Source: Microcella putealis
Lineage (GTDB): Bacteria; Actinomycetota; Actinomycetes; Actinomycetales; Microbacteriaceae
Direction: 5' to 3'
Length of the DNA stretch: 64,000 nt
Assembly (NCBI RefSeq): GCF_004216575.1
Contig: NZ_SGWW01000001.1
Coordinates: 310,001 to 374,000, forward strand
The number at the start of each line of letters is the position of its first letter. The stretch's first letter is position 1. A program made the translations under genes and the position numbers. Below are positions 8,700 to 17,882 of this stretch, piece after piece. Below the pieces are notes generated by a model. That model was given only the letters and a program-made list of their open reading frames with translations. It was not told the DNA's origin and searched no databases.

Positions 8700-9922
8700 G
8701 GGGTGTCCTCCTTCACGGACGGGGATGCGGTGGGCGCTGCGAGCGCGCCGGTGTGTTCGAGAATGCGCAGCAGTGCGTCAGGCTCACCGAAGCCGCCTGC
8801 CTTCGTCCAAACGGGGAGTCCGTCGTGCGGGCCGCCCACAATCGTCATGAGCGGGGCGCCCTCAACCGCCGCGTCGAGCACGGCGAGTGCAACGGCTCCC
8901 AGCCGTCGTAAGACAGCGCGTGCACCGTCGCCACCGACGAGTCCGACGACGGCAGGGTGCTCGCGCTCAATAATCGAAACGGTGACCGCGGCAAGGGCAT
9001 CCGCCACCGCGGCAGCGGCCGAACCGTCTCCCTCGGCAACGCGATCCTGCGGGGTGCGGATGAGAGTGATTGGGGCGGGCGGAACCCCGCCATCGCCCTC
9101 AGCCTGGGGCGTCGTGCCGCCAAGGTCGGCACCCGAGGGAGTCACGACGCGCACCTGGTCGGGCGCGAACGATGTGAGCGCATCGGCCTGGGCGTGTGAG
9201 ACGGGGTTCAGCGACGACAGCAGAATCACGCTGCGACCGGAGGGTCGCGGCGCATCCACGACATCGCGGTCGCCGGGCAGATGCCGGGCCAGCGATTCGG
9301 CAAACCCGGCTGAGCCCACAACGATGACGCGCTCACCGAGCTCGGCGAGGCGAATGGCGAATTGATCGAGTTGCGCGGGGCTGCGCGCGTCAAGAACGAG
9401 AATCTCACCGGGAGCAGCGCTCCCGACTTCGTCAATGGTCGCTGATCGCGCATTCGGGATGCGCGCCACCAGTGAGCTCTCGGTGACCGGCGTCACCGGG
9501 TCGGTTCCGATGGCGGTGCGGTGCACGGGAATGCCCGCCACGCGCACCTCTCCGGCCTCGACCGTGCGTGCCATCGCCGGATACGCAGGGCACACCACGG
9601 CGACCGCATCGGGGTACCGCCGCTGCCAGGCACCCAAAGCACCCGTCACCTGTGCCGCGATGCTGCCTCGGGCCGTCGAATCGATCTTGAGGTAGAGGCG
9701 AGTGGGGTTCAGCCGCTCGATTGCGGCCTCGGTAGCGGCCGCAGCCGGCCCCTCCGCGAGGGGGCGCGCATCCGAACTGACCGCAACGACCTGTCCGGTG
9801 AGCGTCGCGTCCTCGTCAAGGGCGATGCGCGCATCCCACCCGCGCGTGCCGAATTGCACGGCGGTGTCGTTCGCACCGGTGAGGTCGTCGGCGACGATCC
9901 CGATGTGGATCGACGAGGTCAT
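8696..9922 (-). CDS. four-carbon acid sugar kinase (DUF1537 family), D-threonate kinase-like
   Basis: A 408-residue kinase of the two-domain DUF1537 family. The N-terminal segment GIVADDLTGANDTAVQF is the family signature for sugar-acid binding, and the C-terminal domain carries glycine-rich nucleotide-binding segments (VGLVGGDGARAV and VGGPHDGLPVWTKAGGFG). These enzymes phosphorylate C4 acid sugars with ATP in the cytosol. It lies between the permease and the PdxA2-like gene and overlaps the latter by 4 bases, so translation is probably coupled. A Shine-Dalgarno-like AAGGACC precedes ATG 9922. D-threonate is the best guess because of the PdxA2 partner. Confidence 0.88.
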   Translation of the reverse strand: MTSSIHIGIVADDLTGANDTAVQFGTRGWDARIALDEDATLTGQVVAVSSDARPLAEGPAAAATEAAIERLNPTRLYLKIDSTARGSIAAQVTGALGAWQRRYPDAVAVVCPAYPAMARTVEAGEVRVAGIPVHRTAIGTDPVTPVTESSLVARIPNARSATIDEVGSAAPGEILVLDARSPAQLDQFAIRLAELGERVIVVGSAGFAESLARHLPGDRDVVDAPRPSGRSVILLSSLNPVSHAQADALTSFAPDQVRVVTPSGADLGGTTPQAEGDGGVPPAPITLIRTPQDRVAEGDGSAAAAVADALAAVTVSIIEREHPAVVGLVGGDGARAVLRRLGAVALAVLDAAVEGAPLMTIVGGPHDGLPVWTKAGGFGEPDALLRILEHTGALAAPTASPSVKEDTP

Positions 9923-9956
9923 GTCGGTGGTCCTTCCGATGATCAGGGGTGAGGGC

Positions 9957-9991
9957 GCGGGACGTGCGCCACCCGAAGGCGCACGTCCCGC
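9957..9991 (-). terminator. perfect 14-bp hairpin between permease and kinase genes
   Basis: GCGGGACGTGCGCC (9957-9970), a 7-base loop and its exact complement (9978-9991). It lies 30 bases downstream of the permease stop and has no T-run. It may be a partial terminator, an RNA-processing site or an mRNA stabiliser that sets permease and enzyme levels apart. Confidence 0.5.
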
Positions 9992-10021
9992 ACGGGATCG
10001 CTATCGCAGAGGTCTCGTGCG

Positions 10022-11080
10022 CTAGAGGCGCGGACCGTCGGCCTCCTTAGCCTGCTCGGCCTCGTCAGCAGATGACGCGTCACCAACCTCGGCCACCACC
10101 TCATCATCCGGCGAGTTCAGCGCGCCGTGCCGCTTGAGCACGAACGCCGCGATCAGCGGCGCGAGAATCGCCGTGATCAGAACCGATGCGGCGACCTGCG
10201 CGGTCGCCACCTCGACATACGGCGCGAACGTGGGGTCGATGCCGCCGACGATCGCGGGCGTCGCGATCGCGTTACCCGCCGTGGTTCCGGCCGCGAAGCC
10301 GAGTCCGCTCTTGATGCCGCGGCGCAGGATGTACCGGTAACCGAGGTACACGAGGAACCCGGTGAACGGTGCCACGATCAGGCCGACCACGATGCCCTGC
10401 ACGCCACCGGTCACCACGTTGCCGAGGTTGATGCCGGTTCCGAGCGCGAAGGCGAAGAACGGGATCACGATGTTCGGCACGGGAACGAGGATGCTCTTCC
10501 ACTTGGGGTCGAGGTTGCCGACGATCATGCCGAGCACGAACGGGATGATCGCAGCGACAAGCGCCAGGGTCGGAATCGAGGCAAGGCCCGAAACTCCGAG
10601 GAAGAGCAGGGACAGGAACGGCCCGTCGTTGACCGCCGAGGCCATGTAGGCGCCGCGGTCGCGGCTGTCGCCGTACTTGCCCGTAAACGCCAGCCACAGA
10701 CCGCCGTTGCTGTTGTCGACGGCGACGAGCAGCGCCAGGATCGACACTCCGAGAATGCCGTCGAGACCGACGATCATGCCGAGCGCGATCACGATGCCGG
10801 CCGGGATCAGCGACTTCGTGAGCAGGATCACGCCTGCGTGCGCCAGCACGGGACCGGTATTGCGCACCGAGACCTGCGTGCCGGTCGCGAAGATGAGCAG
10901 AGCAATCAGGGGAAGAGCGCTGTTCTGGAACAGCGCCGTCGTGAAGCTTCCGATCTCGAGCGCCGGCGAGAAAAACGTGCCGAAGATCGAGCCGAGGATG
11001 AGCGGGATGAGCATGAGTCCGCCCGGAACTCGATTCATTCCGTCGAACAACGGAACGCGAACGCGGGATTCAGCTGCCAT
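10022..11080 (-). CDS. 2-keto-3-deoxygluconate permease (KdgT) family transporter
   Basis: A 352-residue integral membrane protein with about ten hydrophobic helices. It has KdgT-family segments such as NSALPLIALLIFATG, VAVDNSNGGLWLAF and GFAAGTTAGNAIATPA. The family imports sugar acids with protons. As first gene of the operon it is the likely uptake system for the acid sugar used by the kinase and dehydrogenase downstream. ATG 11080 has a strong Shine-Dalgarno (AAAGGAG). The open frame continues about 106 codons further upstream, but that part lies in the divergent pabC gene and lacks a membrane-protein character. Confidence 0.88.
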   Translation of the reverse strand: MAAESRVRVPLFDGMNRVPGGLMLIPLILGSIFGTFFSPALEIGSFTTALFQNSALPLIALLIFATGTQVSVRNTGPVLAHAGVILLTKSLIPAGIVIALGMIVGLDGILGVSILALLVAVDNSNGGLWLAFTGKYGDSRDRGAYMASAVNDGPFLSLLFLGVSGLASIPTLALVAAIIPFVLGMIVGNLDPKWKSILVPVPNIVIPFFAFALGTGINLGNVVTGGVQGIVVGLIVAPFTGFLVYLGYRYILRRGIKSGLGFAAGTTAGNAIATPAIVGGIDPTFAPYVEVATAQVAASVLITAILAPLIAAFVLKRHGALNSPDDEVVAEVGDASSADEAEQAKEADGPRL

Positions 11081-11132
11081 GGTGAATCCGTCTCCTTTGG
11101 GGTGGGTCGGGGGGTACGCCATTCGGACCCCT

Positions 11133-11144
11133 ATGTCCGTACAT
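11133..11144. promoter_or_regulatory. candidate operator upstream of the acid-sugar operon
   Basis: ATGTCCGTACAT is a near-perfect 12-base inverted repeat (ATGT..CG..ACAT), 53 bases before the permease start. It is a plausible site for the GntR/UTRA protein encoded by the operon, but no known motif is matched exactly. Confidence 0.35.
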
Positions 11145-11215
11145 TGAGTCATACCTTTGCAGCAGATCCATAGACATGTCAAGCGGCTACGGCGGCGCGC
11201 TGGAATGATCAGACC

Positions 11216-12121
11216 ATGACCGCGCCCGAGCACCTCGCCCTCATCACGCACCGGCCTGATGGCGTCGCCGTCGGCTTTCAACAGGTCGACGCGACGCGCC
11301 CGCACATCAGCGTGCTCGACGCCGGCCCGGTGCGCGGCGACGGCATCTTCGAGACGTTCAGCGTGGCGAACGGCAACCCGCAAGCGCTCGAGCGGCACCT
11401 GGAGCGCTTTGTCGCCTCAGCGCGCGCCCTCGACCTGCCCGAGCCGAGCCTCGCCGTCTGGCGTGACGCGATCTTTGCGGTCTCGGCCCACTTCGCCGAT
11501 GTTGACGAGGCGTGGCTGAAGACGGCCCTCACACGCGGCGTCGAGGCGGGTCCGTCCGCGTCGGGCAGCGCCCCCGAGGGCACGGCGCCGACCGGCTGGG
11601 TCTACGCGACCGAATCGCCCGACTTCACGGCGGCCCGCACCGTGGGCGTGCGCGTGGTCGCGCTCGACCGGGGGCTGCGCAGCGACATCGCCCAGTCGAG
11701 CCCGTGGCTGCTCGCTGGCGCGAAGACCCTCTCGTACGCGGTGAACCGTGCGGCGCAGCGCGAGGCCGCCCGGCGGGGTGCCGATGACGTTGTCTTCGTC
11801 TCGAGCGACGGGCTGCTGCTCGAGGGCCCGACCTCGACGCTCATCGTCCGGCAGGGCCAGCGGCTCATCACTCCCCCGCCGTCCCTCGGTATCCTCGCCG
11901 GCACGACGCAGGCCGACCTGTTCGAGGCGGCGCCCCTGTGGGGGCTGACGCCCGCGATCGAGCCGATGCGGGCATCCGAGCTCGCGTCAGCGGACGCCGC
12001 GTGGCTCGTGTCGAGCGTGCGCCACGCCGCACCGATTCGGGCGGTCGATGGCGCACCGCTCACGGTCGACGCTGAGCTGAGCGAGCGCATGAATGCGTTC
12101 CTGCGGGGGCGTCGCGCCTAA
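11216..12121 (+). CDS. pabC: aminodeoxychorismate lyase / class IV aminotransferase
   Basis: A 301-residue pyridoxal-phosphate enzyme of fold type IV. The lysine that binds the cofactor is Lys170 in LLAGAKTLSYAVN, and the segment DDVVFVSSDGLLLEGPTSTL is typical. The most likely reaction is 4-amino-4-deoxychorismate to p-aminobenzoate plus pyruvate for folate synthesis. Branched-chain or D-amino acid transaminases share the fold, so the substrate call is moderate. It is divergent from the permease gene. ATG 11216 starts a protein with the usual N-terminus. Confidence 0.82.
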   Translation: MTAPEHLALITHRPDGVAVGFQQVDATRPHISVLDAGPVRGDGIFETFSVANGNPQALERHLERFVASARALDLPEPSLAVWRDAIFAVSAHFADVDEAWLKTALTRGVEAGPSASGSAPEGTAPTGWVYATESPDFTAARTVGVRVVALDRGLRSDIAQSSPWLLAGAKTLSYAVNRAAQREAARRGADDVVFVSSDGLLLEGPTSTLIVRQGQRLITPPPSLGILAGTTQADLFEAAPLWGLTPAIEPMRASELASADAAWLVSSVRHAAPIRAVDGAPLTVDAELSERMNAFLRGRRA

Positions 12122-12186
12122 CTCTCGGGCGAGGTGACCCTGTGCAGACACGCAGAATCTCTGCCCATGTGAGAAAGACCCGGCGA

Positions 12187-12192
12187 TAGGGT
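12187..12192 (+). promoter_or_regulatory. -10 element, leaderless start of maltokinase gene
   Basis: TAGGGT followed by exactly 7 bases and ATG 12200. Confidence 0.55.
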
Positions 12193-12199
12193 CGAACGC

Positions 12200-13507
<1,308 letters not shown>

Positions 13508-13515
13508 GCGCGCCC

Positions 13516-13719
13516 TCATCGCGCCGGTCGCGTGAGCGCGCACTGGTCGCGCTGGTCGCGCTGGTCGCACTGGTCACGTAAGCGAACGAACGTTGCGCGG
13601 GTCGCGCACGCCAACTGATCGCGCCGGTTGCGCCGGTTGCGCCGGCCTCGCAGGCTCCGCACCTCGCGCAGCTCGCTGACAACGCGCGGGATGAGGGCGC
13701 CGCGAGATGATTCGCTCAT
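13516..13719 (-). CDS. possible small arginine-rich protein
   Basis: A 67-residue frame starting MSESSRGALIPRVVSEL, followed by Arg/Asn/Asp/Gln repeats (RRNRRNRRDQ and DQRDQRDQ). The repeats mirror the 9-base DNA repeats, so the reading frame may simply be a product of repeat expansion. In its favour, a TAGGCA box lies 7 bases before ATG 13719 and a perfect inverted repeat sits just upstream of that box, as an operator would. I do not recognise a family. Confidence 0.25.
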   Translation of the reverse strand: MSESSRGALIPRVVSELREVRSLRGRRNRRNRRDQLACATRATFVRLRDQCDQRDQRDQCALTRPAR

Positions 13720-13735
13720 GCTGCATTGCCTACTC

Positions 13736-13757
13736 CGGTGTAGGGATTCCTACACCG
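13736..13757. promoter_or_regulatory. perfect 9-bp inverted repeat, candidate operator or hairpin
   Basis: CGGTGTAGG, loop GATT, CCTACACCG. It lies immediately upstream of the TAGGCA box (13727-13732) of the small minus-strand frame. It has no T-run, so an operator seems more likely than a terminator. Confidence 0.4.
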
Positions 13758-13774
13758 CAGTAGCGTCAGCGAGG

Positions 13775-13842
13775 GTGGGATGAGTTCTCGTGGCGAGTGG
13801 CATGAGTTCTCGTGGCGGCGGTGGGATGACATCTCGTGGCGG
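13775..13842. repeat. three diverged 22-24 bp direct repeats
   Basis: Copies begin at 13775, 13797 and 13821, each of the form GTGG(G/C)ATGA..TCTCGTGGCG. The units differ by a few bases and by 2 bases in length, so they do not keep one reading frame neatly. Confidence 0.55.
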
Positions 13843-13974
13843 GCGTGGCAGACGTGGCGGCGAGAGTGGTGGCAGTCAGCGACCGCCCTCCTCACGCGTG
13901 GCGAAGAGCGAAAAGGTTTCCCCCGGGCAGCGGTGGCGCGCACCGGCTTGGTGAATATCGGCGATGATCGCCGC

Positions 13975-14558
13975 ATGTGGAGCCCGGCCAGCATCGCGCA
14001 GCTTCTGTATGAGCTGGGTGGCATTGCCTCTGCCGCGGAACTGCGCGCACATGGCCTCAGCGCTCAGGACCTTCGCCTCGCGCACGATTACGGGTCACTT
14101 CGCCGCGTGCGTCGGGGCTGGTACGCGCACCCCCAGCTCGCGGCACCCGTCATTCAGGCGTGGGCGTGGGGCGGCGTGCTGAGCTGCCACTCAGCGATCG
14201 AATTCGGGGACGACATCTATCGCGCCGACAGTTCACTCACCCTGCCCCTCCACGTGTGCGTGCCCGTCAACTCGCCGATCCCGAGCCGGCCACTCAGCGC
14301 CCGCTCAACAGTGCCCGTCGTCCTCCACTGGGAGACACTGCCCGAACACGCAGACCAGCCACGGCGCGGCCACCCACGTCAGATCGTTGCAAGTACCCAC
14401 ACGGCAGCCCGGCACGCATCGCGATGCGACCGCACTCACGAACCCCGCTACCGACTCACCTACTCACGAGTGCGTCGAACAGCGTCACCCGGTTGGCTCG
14501 ACTGAACCGCGGACCGTGCCCGACCGCCAGCTTCGCGGCGCGGCCTACTTGCCGCTGA
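13975..14558 (+). pseudogene. decayed AbiEi-antitoxin-like protein gene
   Basis: The first about 125 codons encode a recognisable N-terminus (MWSPASIAQLLYELGGIASA, then LRRVRRGWYAHP), like the AbiEi antitoxin/winged-helix N-terminal domain found on many actinobacterial proteins. After VPVVLHWETLPEHADQP the frame turns to low-quality Arg/His-rich sequence and stops at 14505. Pieces that look like the missing part appear in the other two frames (ATALTNPATDS, then HLLTSASNSVTRLARLNRGP up to 14558). This suggests at least two frameshifts. The usual C-terminal nuclease-like domain is absent, and the gene butts onto the helicase gene. It is probably non-functional. Confidence 0.6.
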
Positions 14559-16674
14559 GCGCGTCGGTGAGCAGCGAGATGAGCGCCTGCAGCTGCACCG
14601 TGCCCTCGGCCGCGACCTCCTCGTCCGAACCGTCGAGCGCGCGCGCCGCGAGGCCCGCCTTCGCATCGATCAGGTCGGCGATGCGCGCGTCGATGGTCTG
14701 CGCGGCCAGGATGCGCCACGCCGTCACCGGCATGTCCTGGCCGATGCGGTGCACGCGGTCGATCGCCTGCGTCTGCTCAGCCGAGGTCCACGACAGCTCC
14801 GCCAGCACCACGTTCGACGCGGCCTGCAGGTTGAGGCCCACACCCGCCGCGGTCAACGAACACACGATGACGGCCACGTCCTCGTCGTTCGTGAACGCGT
14901 CGATCGCCTCCTGGCGCGCCTTCGGAGACTGGTCACCGCGAACGCTGACCGCGCGGAGGCCCGCCTGCGCGAAATGCTGCTCGGCAGCATCCATGACATC
15001 GATGTGCTTGGCAAAGAAGACGACCTTGCCGACGTTGCGCGCCAGCTGGGCCGTGTAGTCGGCCGCCAGCACCGCCTTCGCGGTACCGATCTGGCGCACC
15101 ATCGTGAAGACGTTGTCGCCCGACGATGACTGCCGCGACTCCTCCAGCTCGGCAGCGGCGACGAGCCGCACGAGCTCGGCGTCGACCCCCACGGGCGGGA
15201 CCTCGCGGTTCTCGGCCGCGCGACGGTAGCGCGCGACCAGGCGCGCCACGAGCGCGCGCTCGCTCGCCCGAATCGACCGCCCGAACTCGTCGTCCAACTC
15301 GACCGGAATGTCGGCGATGCGGCGTGCCGGAATGTCGGCCGCGACATCCACCTTCTTGCGCCGCACGATGCCCATGTCGATGACCGACTTGCGAGCCTCG
15401 GCGAAGAATCCTTGGTCAGCGGGCGTCAGCCCGGTCGACTCGAGGCGGTTCATCAGCTCTCCGAGTGGCTTCTTGTCGTCGATCCAGCCGAGGAACTTCC
15501 AGATCATGCGGAAGTCTTCGATCTGGTTGATCAGCGGAGTTCCGGTGAGCGCCATCATGAGCGCCTTCGGGTGCAGCACGCGGATGTTCGCGGCGAGCGA
15601 CTGCACGTGACGCGAGCGCTGCGAGGTGGCGTTCTTGATGAAGTGCGCCTCGTCAACGACCATGCCCTTGAAGCCGAAGCGGCCGAGCCAGCCGACGTGT
15701 CGGTCGAGGATCTCGTAGTTGACGATGATCACGTCGGCGAACGCATCGAGGGTGTCGCCGTCGCCGTGCACGACCGTCGCGGTGCGCTGCGGAATCCAGC
15801 GTTCCACCTCGCGGGCCCAGTTGGTCTTGACGACGTTCGGCACCACCACGAGCAGCGGGAAGGCCTTAGCGACGTTCGCCGCCATAAGTGCCTGCGCCGT
15901 CTTTCCGAGACCCGGCTCGTCGGCGAGCAGGAAGCTGCGGTGGCCGGCACGCACCGACTCGATGAGGCGCGCCTGGTGGCGCATCAGCGGGAGGCCACCG
16001 GGCGTCGCGAGCGAGGCCGCCTCGGGCAGCTCCATCGTCGCGGCCTGGCCGCCGGCACCGTACTCGAACGAACGGAACAGCGGCTCGATCAGCTCCCAGT
16101 TGGCGAGCCGCGTCGAACTGGGCTTCGGCGGCGGGGTCAGCGCCGACAGATCGGGGGCGAGGAAGGGGTTCGCCAGCTGCGCCTGCTTGACGCTCGGCGG
16201 AACAACCTGCTTCGCCGCCTCCGGCGCCAGCTGAATGGGCTCGGACACGATCAGCAGTTCGTCGGGCTCCAGCTCGGCACCCGAGGCGAGCAACATGTCA
16301 CGACGCAGCGCCTTCGCGGCGTCCGACACCTTCGCCTCAGGAGCCAGCAGCGCGATGAGCGAGGTGTCGCGCGCGGCCGTCTTTGCCATGATGCCGGCAA
16401 GGCCGTCCAGGCGCTTCAGCACCTCGGCCCGCTCGGAGTCGGGCACCTCGTGGTCGTCCTTGACCCGGGCGCGCTCTTCGCGCACGAGCAGCGCGGCGAC
16501 CTGGAACTTCGTGCGGTTCGAGGGGCTTACCTTGCCGCGGCCGGCCGCGTTCTCGACCTCGCGCACGGCGCGCGCGAGGATCGGGATGATGCCCTCTTCG
16601 TCGAGCGGCCGTCGGCGACGACGCCCGGCCGTTCCGCGGGAATTCTGCTTGCTGCGCTGGCCGGTCTGGGCCAT
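14545..16674 (-). CDS. SNF2-family DEAD/DEAH-box helicase
   Basis: A 709-residue ATPase of the SNF2/RapA superfamily. A 220-residue N-terminal region rich in charged residues and without a domain I recognise is followed by helicase domain 1, with Walker A DEPGLGKT at 252-259 and DEAH at 341-344. Helicase domain 2 follows, with the QAIDRVHRIGQ motif that marks SNF2 proteins. These proteins move along double-stranded DNA to remodel bound proteins. ATG 16674 has a very strong Shine-Dalgarno (GAGGAGGG). No methylase or nuclease partner is adjacent, so a defence role cannot be claimed. Confidence 0.9.
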   Translation of the reverse strand: MAQTGQRSKQNSRGTAGRRRRRPLDEEGIIPILARAVREVENAAGRGKVSPSNRTKFQVAALLVREERARVKDDHEVPDSERAEVLKRLDGLAGIMAKTAARDTSLIALLAPEAKVSDAAKALRRDMLLASGAELEPDELLIVSEPIQLAPEAAKQVVPPSVKQAQLANPFLAPDLSALTPPPKPSSTRLANWELIEPLFRSFEYGAGGQAATMELPEAASLATPGGLPLMRHQARLIESVRAGHRSFLLADEPGLGKTAQALMAANVAKAFPLLVVVPNVVKTNWAREVERWIPQRTATVVHGDGDTLDAFADVIIVNYEILDRHVGWLGRFGFKGMVVDEAHFIKNATSQRSRHVQSLAANIRVLHPKALMMALTGTPLINQIEDFRMIWKFLGWIDDKKPLGELMNRLESTGLTPADQGFFAEARKSVIDMGIVRRKKVDVAADIPARRIADIPVELDDEFGRSIRASERALVARLVARYRRAAENREVPPVGVDAELVRLVAAAELEESRQSSSGDNVFTMVRQIGTAKAVLAADYTAQLARNVGKVVFFAKHIDVMDAAEQHFAQAGLRAVSVRGDQSPKARQEAIDAFTNDEDVAVIVCSLTAAGVGLNLQAASNVVLAELSWTSAEQTQAIDRVHRIGQDMPVTAWRILAAQTIDARIADLIDAKAGLAARALDGSDEEVAAEGTVQLQALISLLTDALSGK

Positions 16675-16821
16675 GACCCTCCTCGGGTGCTGACAGGTAA
16701 CGTCTCGCGGCGTGACTGCCCGACCGCGAGGGTGACGCGTCGCCCCGCGGTGCCGCCGGGGCGAGATGCACGCGGGGTCTGACCCGGCCGAGAACGGCTG
16801 GTGACCTGTCGTGCGCAACCC

Positions 16822-16827
16822 AGTCTA
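16822..16827 (-). promoter_or_regulatory. candidate -10 element of helicase gene
   Basis: TAGACT on the minus strand about 148 bases before the helicase ATG. The gene has a Shine-Dalgarno, so a leadered transcript is expected. No clear -35 box was found. Confidence 0.3.
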
Positions 16828-16903
16828 GTGCACCGGCGGCCGATCGTGACGAATCGTGGCGTCTCGGCGCGCGACGCGACGCCGCCTGCTGCACCATGGT
16901 GTC

Positions 16904-17785
16904 GTGGCCCTTTTCGACCCCACCACCCCCGTCGTGCTCGATGGCGGACTCGGCAGTCACCTCGAGCAGACCGGGCACGACCTCAGCGGTGAACTGTGGA
17001 GCGCGAGACTGCTGCGCGACGCCCCCGACGCGATCGTCGCCGCCCACCGCGACTACTTCGCCGCCGGGGCCGAGGTCGCCATCACGGCCTCCTACCAACT
17101 CTCCTATTCGGGGATGCACGCGGCCGGTCATTCTGACGAGCTCACGACCGCGCTCCTCGCCGAGAGCGTCGCGCTGGCCGCGCGCGCCCGAGACGACGAG
17201 CGCCCGGGCGGTGTGGTCGCCGCTTCAATCGGACCGTACGGCGCAGCCCGCGCCGACGGATCGGAATACCGCGGCGACTACGAGCTCGACCGTGCAGGTC
17301 TTTCGGCATGGCACGAGCGCCGCTTCGCGGAGCTCGCCAGCTCGGGTGCCGATCTGCTCGCGATCGAGACGATTCCGTCGCGCGACGAGTCACTCGCGCT
17401 GCTCGAGCTGCTGAAGGGTTCGGGCGCGACGGCGTGGCTGTCGTTCACCGTGGCAGACGGGCGCCTGCGCACGGGCGGTGACCTGGCCGAAGCCTTCGCC
17501 GACGCCGACCGGGTCGACGAGGTCGTCGCCGTCGGCATCAACTGCTCGCACCCCGACGAGGTCGACGGGGCGATCCGGGCGGCCCGCACCGTGACCGACA
17601 AGCCGATCGTGGTCTACCCGAACAGTGGCGAGCACTGGAACCGCGTGACTCGCCGTTGGGAGGGCGACCCCGGTTTCGACGCCGCGCAGGTGACGCGCTG
17701 GCGCGAGGCGGGAGCGTCGATCATCGGCGGCTGCTGCCGGGTCGGCCCGCGCGAGATTGCGGCGATCGCGGCCGCGCTGCGCTGA
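16904..17785 (+). CDS. mmuM: homocysteine S-methyltransferase
   Basis: A 293-residue zinc enzyme that transfers a methyl group from S-methylmethionine (or S-adenosylmethionine) to homocysteine, giving methionine. The three zinc-binding cysteines are visible in GINCSHPDE and the GGCCRVGP motif near the C-terminus. The N-terminus LDGGLGSHLEQTGHDLSGELWSA is typical, shown here only in part as LDGGLGSHLEQ. I chose GTG 16904 because the conserved LFDPTTPVVLDGG begins at once and the length fits. An in-frame ATG at 16856 would add a basic 16-residue extension. Confidence 0.9.
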   Translation: MALFDPTTPVVLDGGLGSHLEQTGHDLSGELWSARLLRDAPDAIVAAHRDYFAAGAEVAITASYQLSYSGMHAAGHSDELTTALLAESVALAARARDDERPGGVVAASIGPYGAARADGSEYRGDYELDRAGLSAWHERRFAELASSGADLLAIETIPSRDESLALLELLKGSGATAWLSFTVADGRLRTGGDLAEAFADADRVDEVVAVGINCSHPDEVDGAIRAARTVTDKPIVVYPNSGEHWNRVTRRWEGDPGFDAAQVTRWREAGASIIGGCCRVGPREIAAIAAALR

Positions 17786-17882
17786 GCGGGTGCACTGAGC
17801 TGGTCCACTGGGCAGGCGCACTGAACAGCAGCACGAAGCAGGCGCCCGGCGCCCAACAGGGAGGCGAGCCCCGCCGAGGCCT

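Larger units (their letters stand above)
13508..13974. other. repeat-rich intergenic region
   Basis: About 470 bases with no confident gene. Short 9-base tandem runs (CTGGTCGCG and CGCCGGTTG types) lie at about 13546-13650. A perfect hairpin lies at 13736-13757, and three diverged 22-24 base direct repeats lie at 13775-13842. A 67-codon arginine-rich frame on the minus strand is the only possible gene. Confidence 0.6.

Noticed and set aside
14545..16674. SNF2 helicase as part of a phage-defence island
   Set aside because: No methylase, nuclease or other defence gene is adjacent apart from the decayed AbiEi-like piece; stand-alone SNF2 helicases are common in these genomes.
16675..16903. Possible riboswitch before the homocysteine methyltransferase gene
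   Set aside because: I see no conserved SAM or SAH riboswitch core, and the gap is shared with the divergent helicase promoter.
17786..17882. Repeated CACTG/GGCGCC motifs between convergent genes as a terminator
   Set aside because: Only short imperfect pairings were found; nothing firm enough to list.
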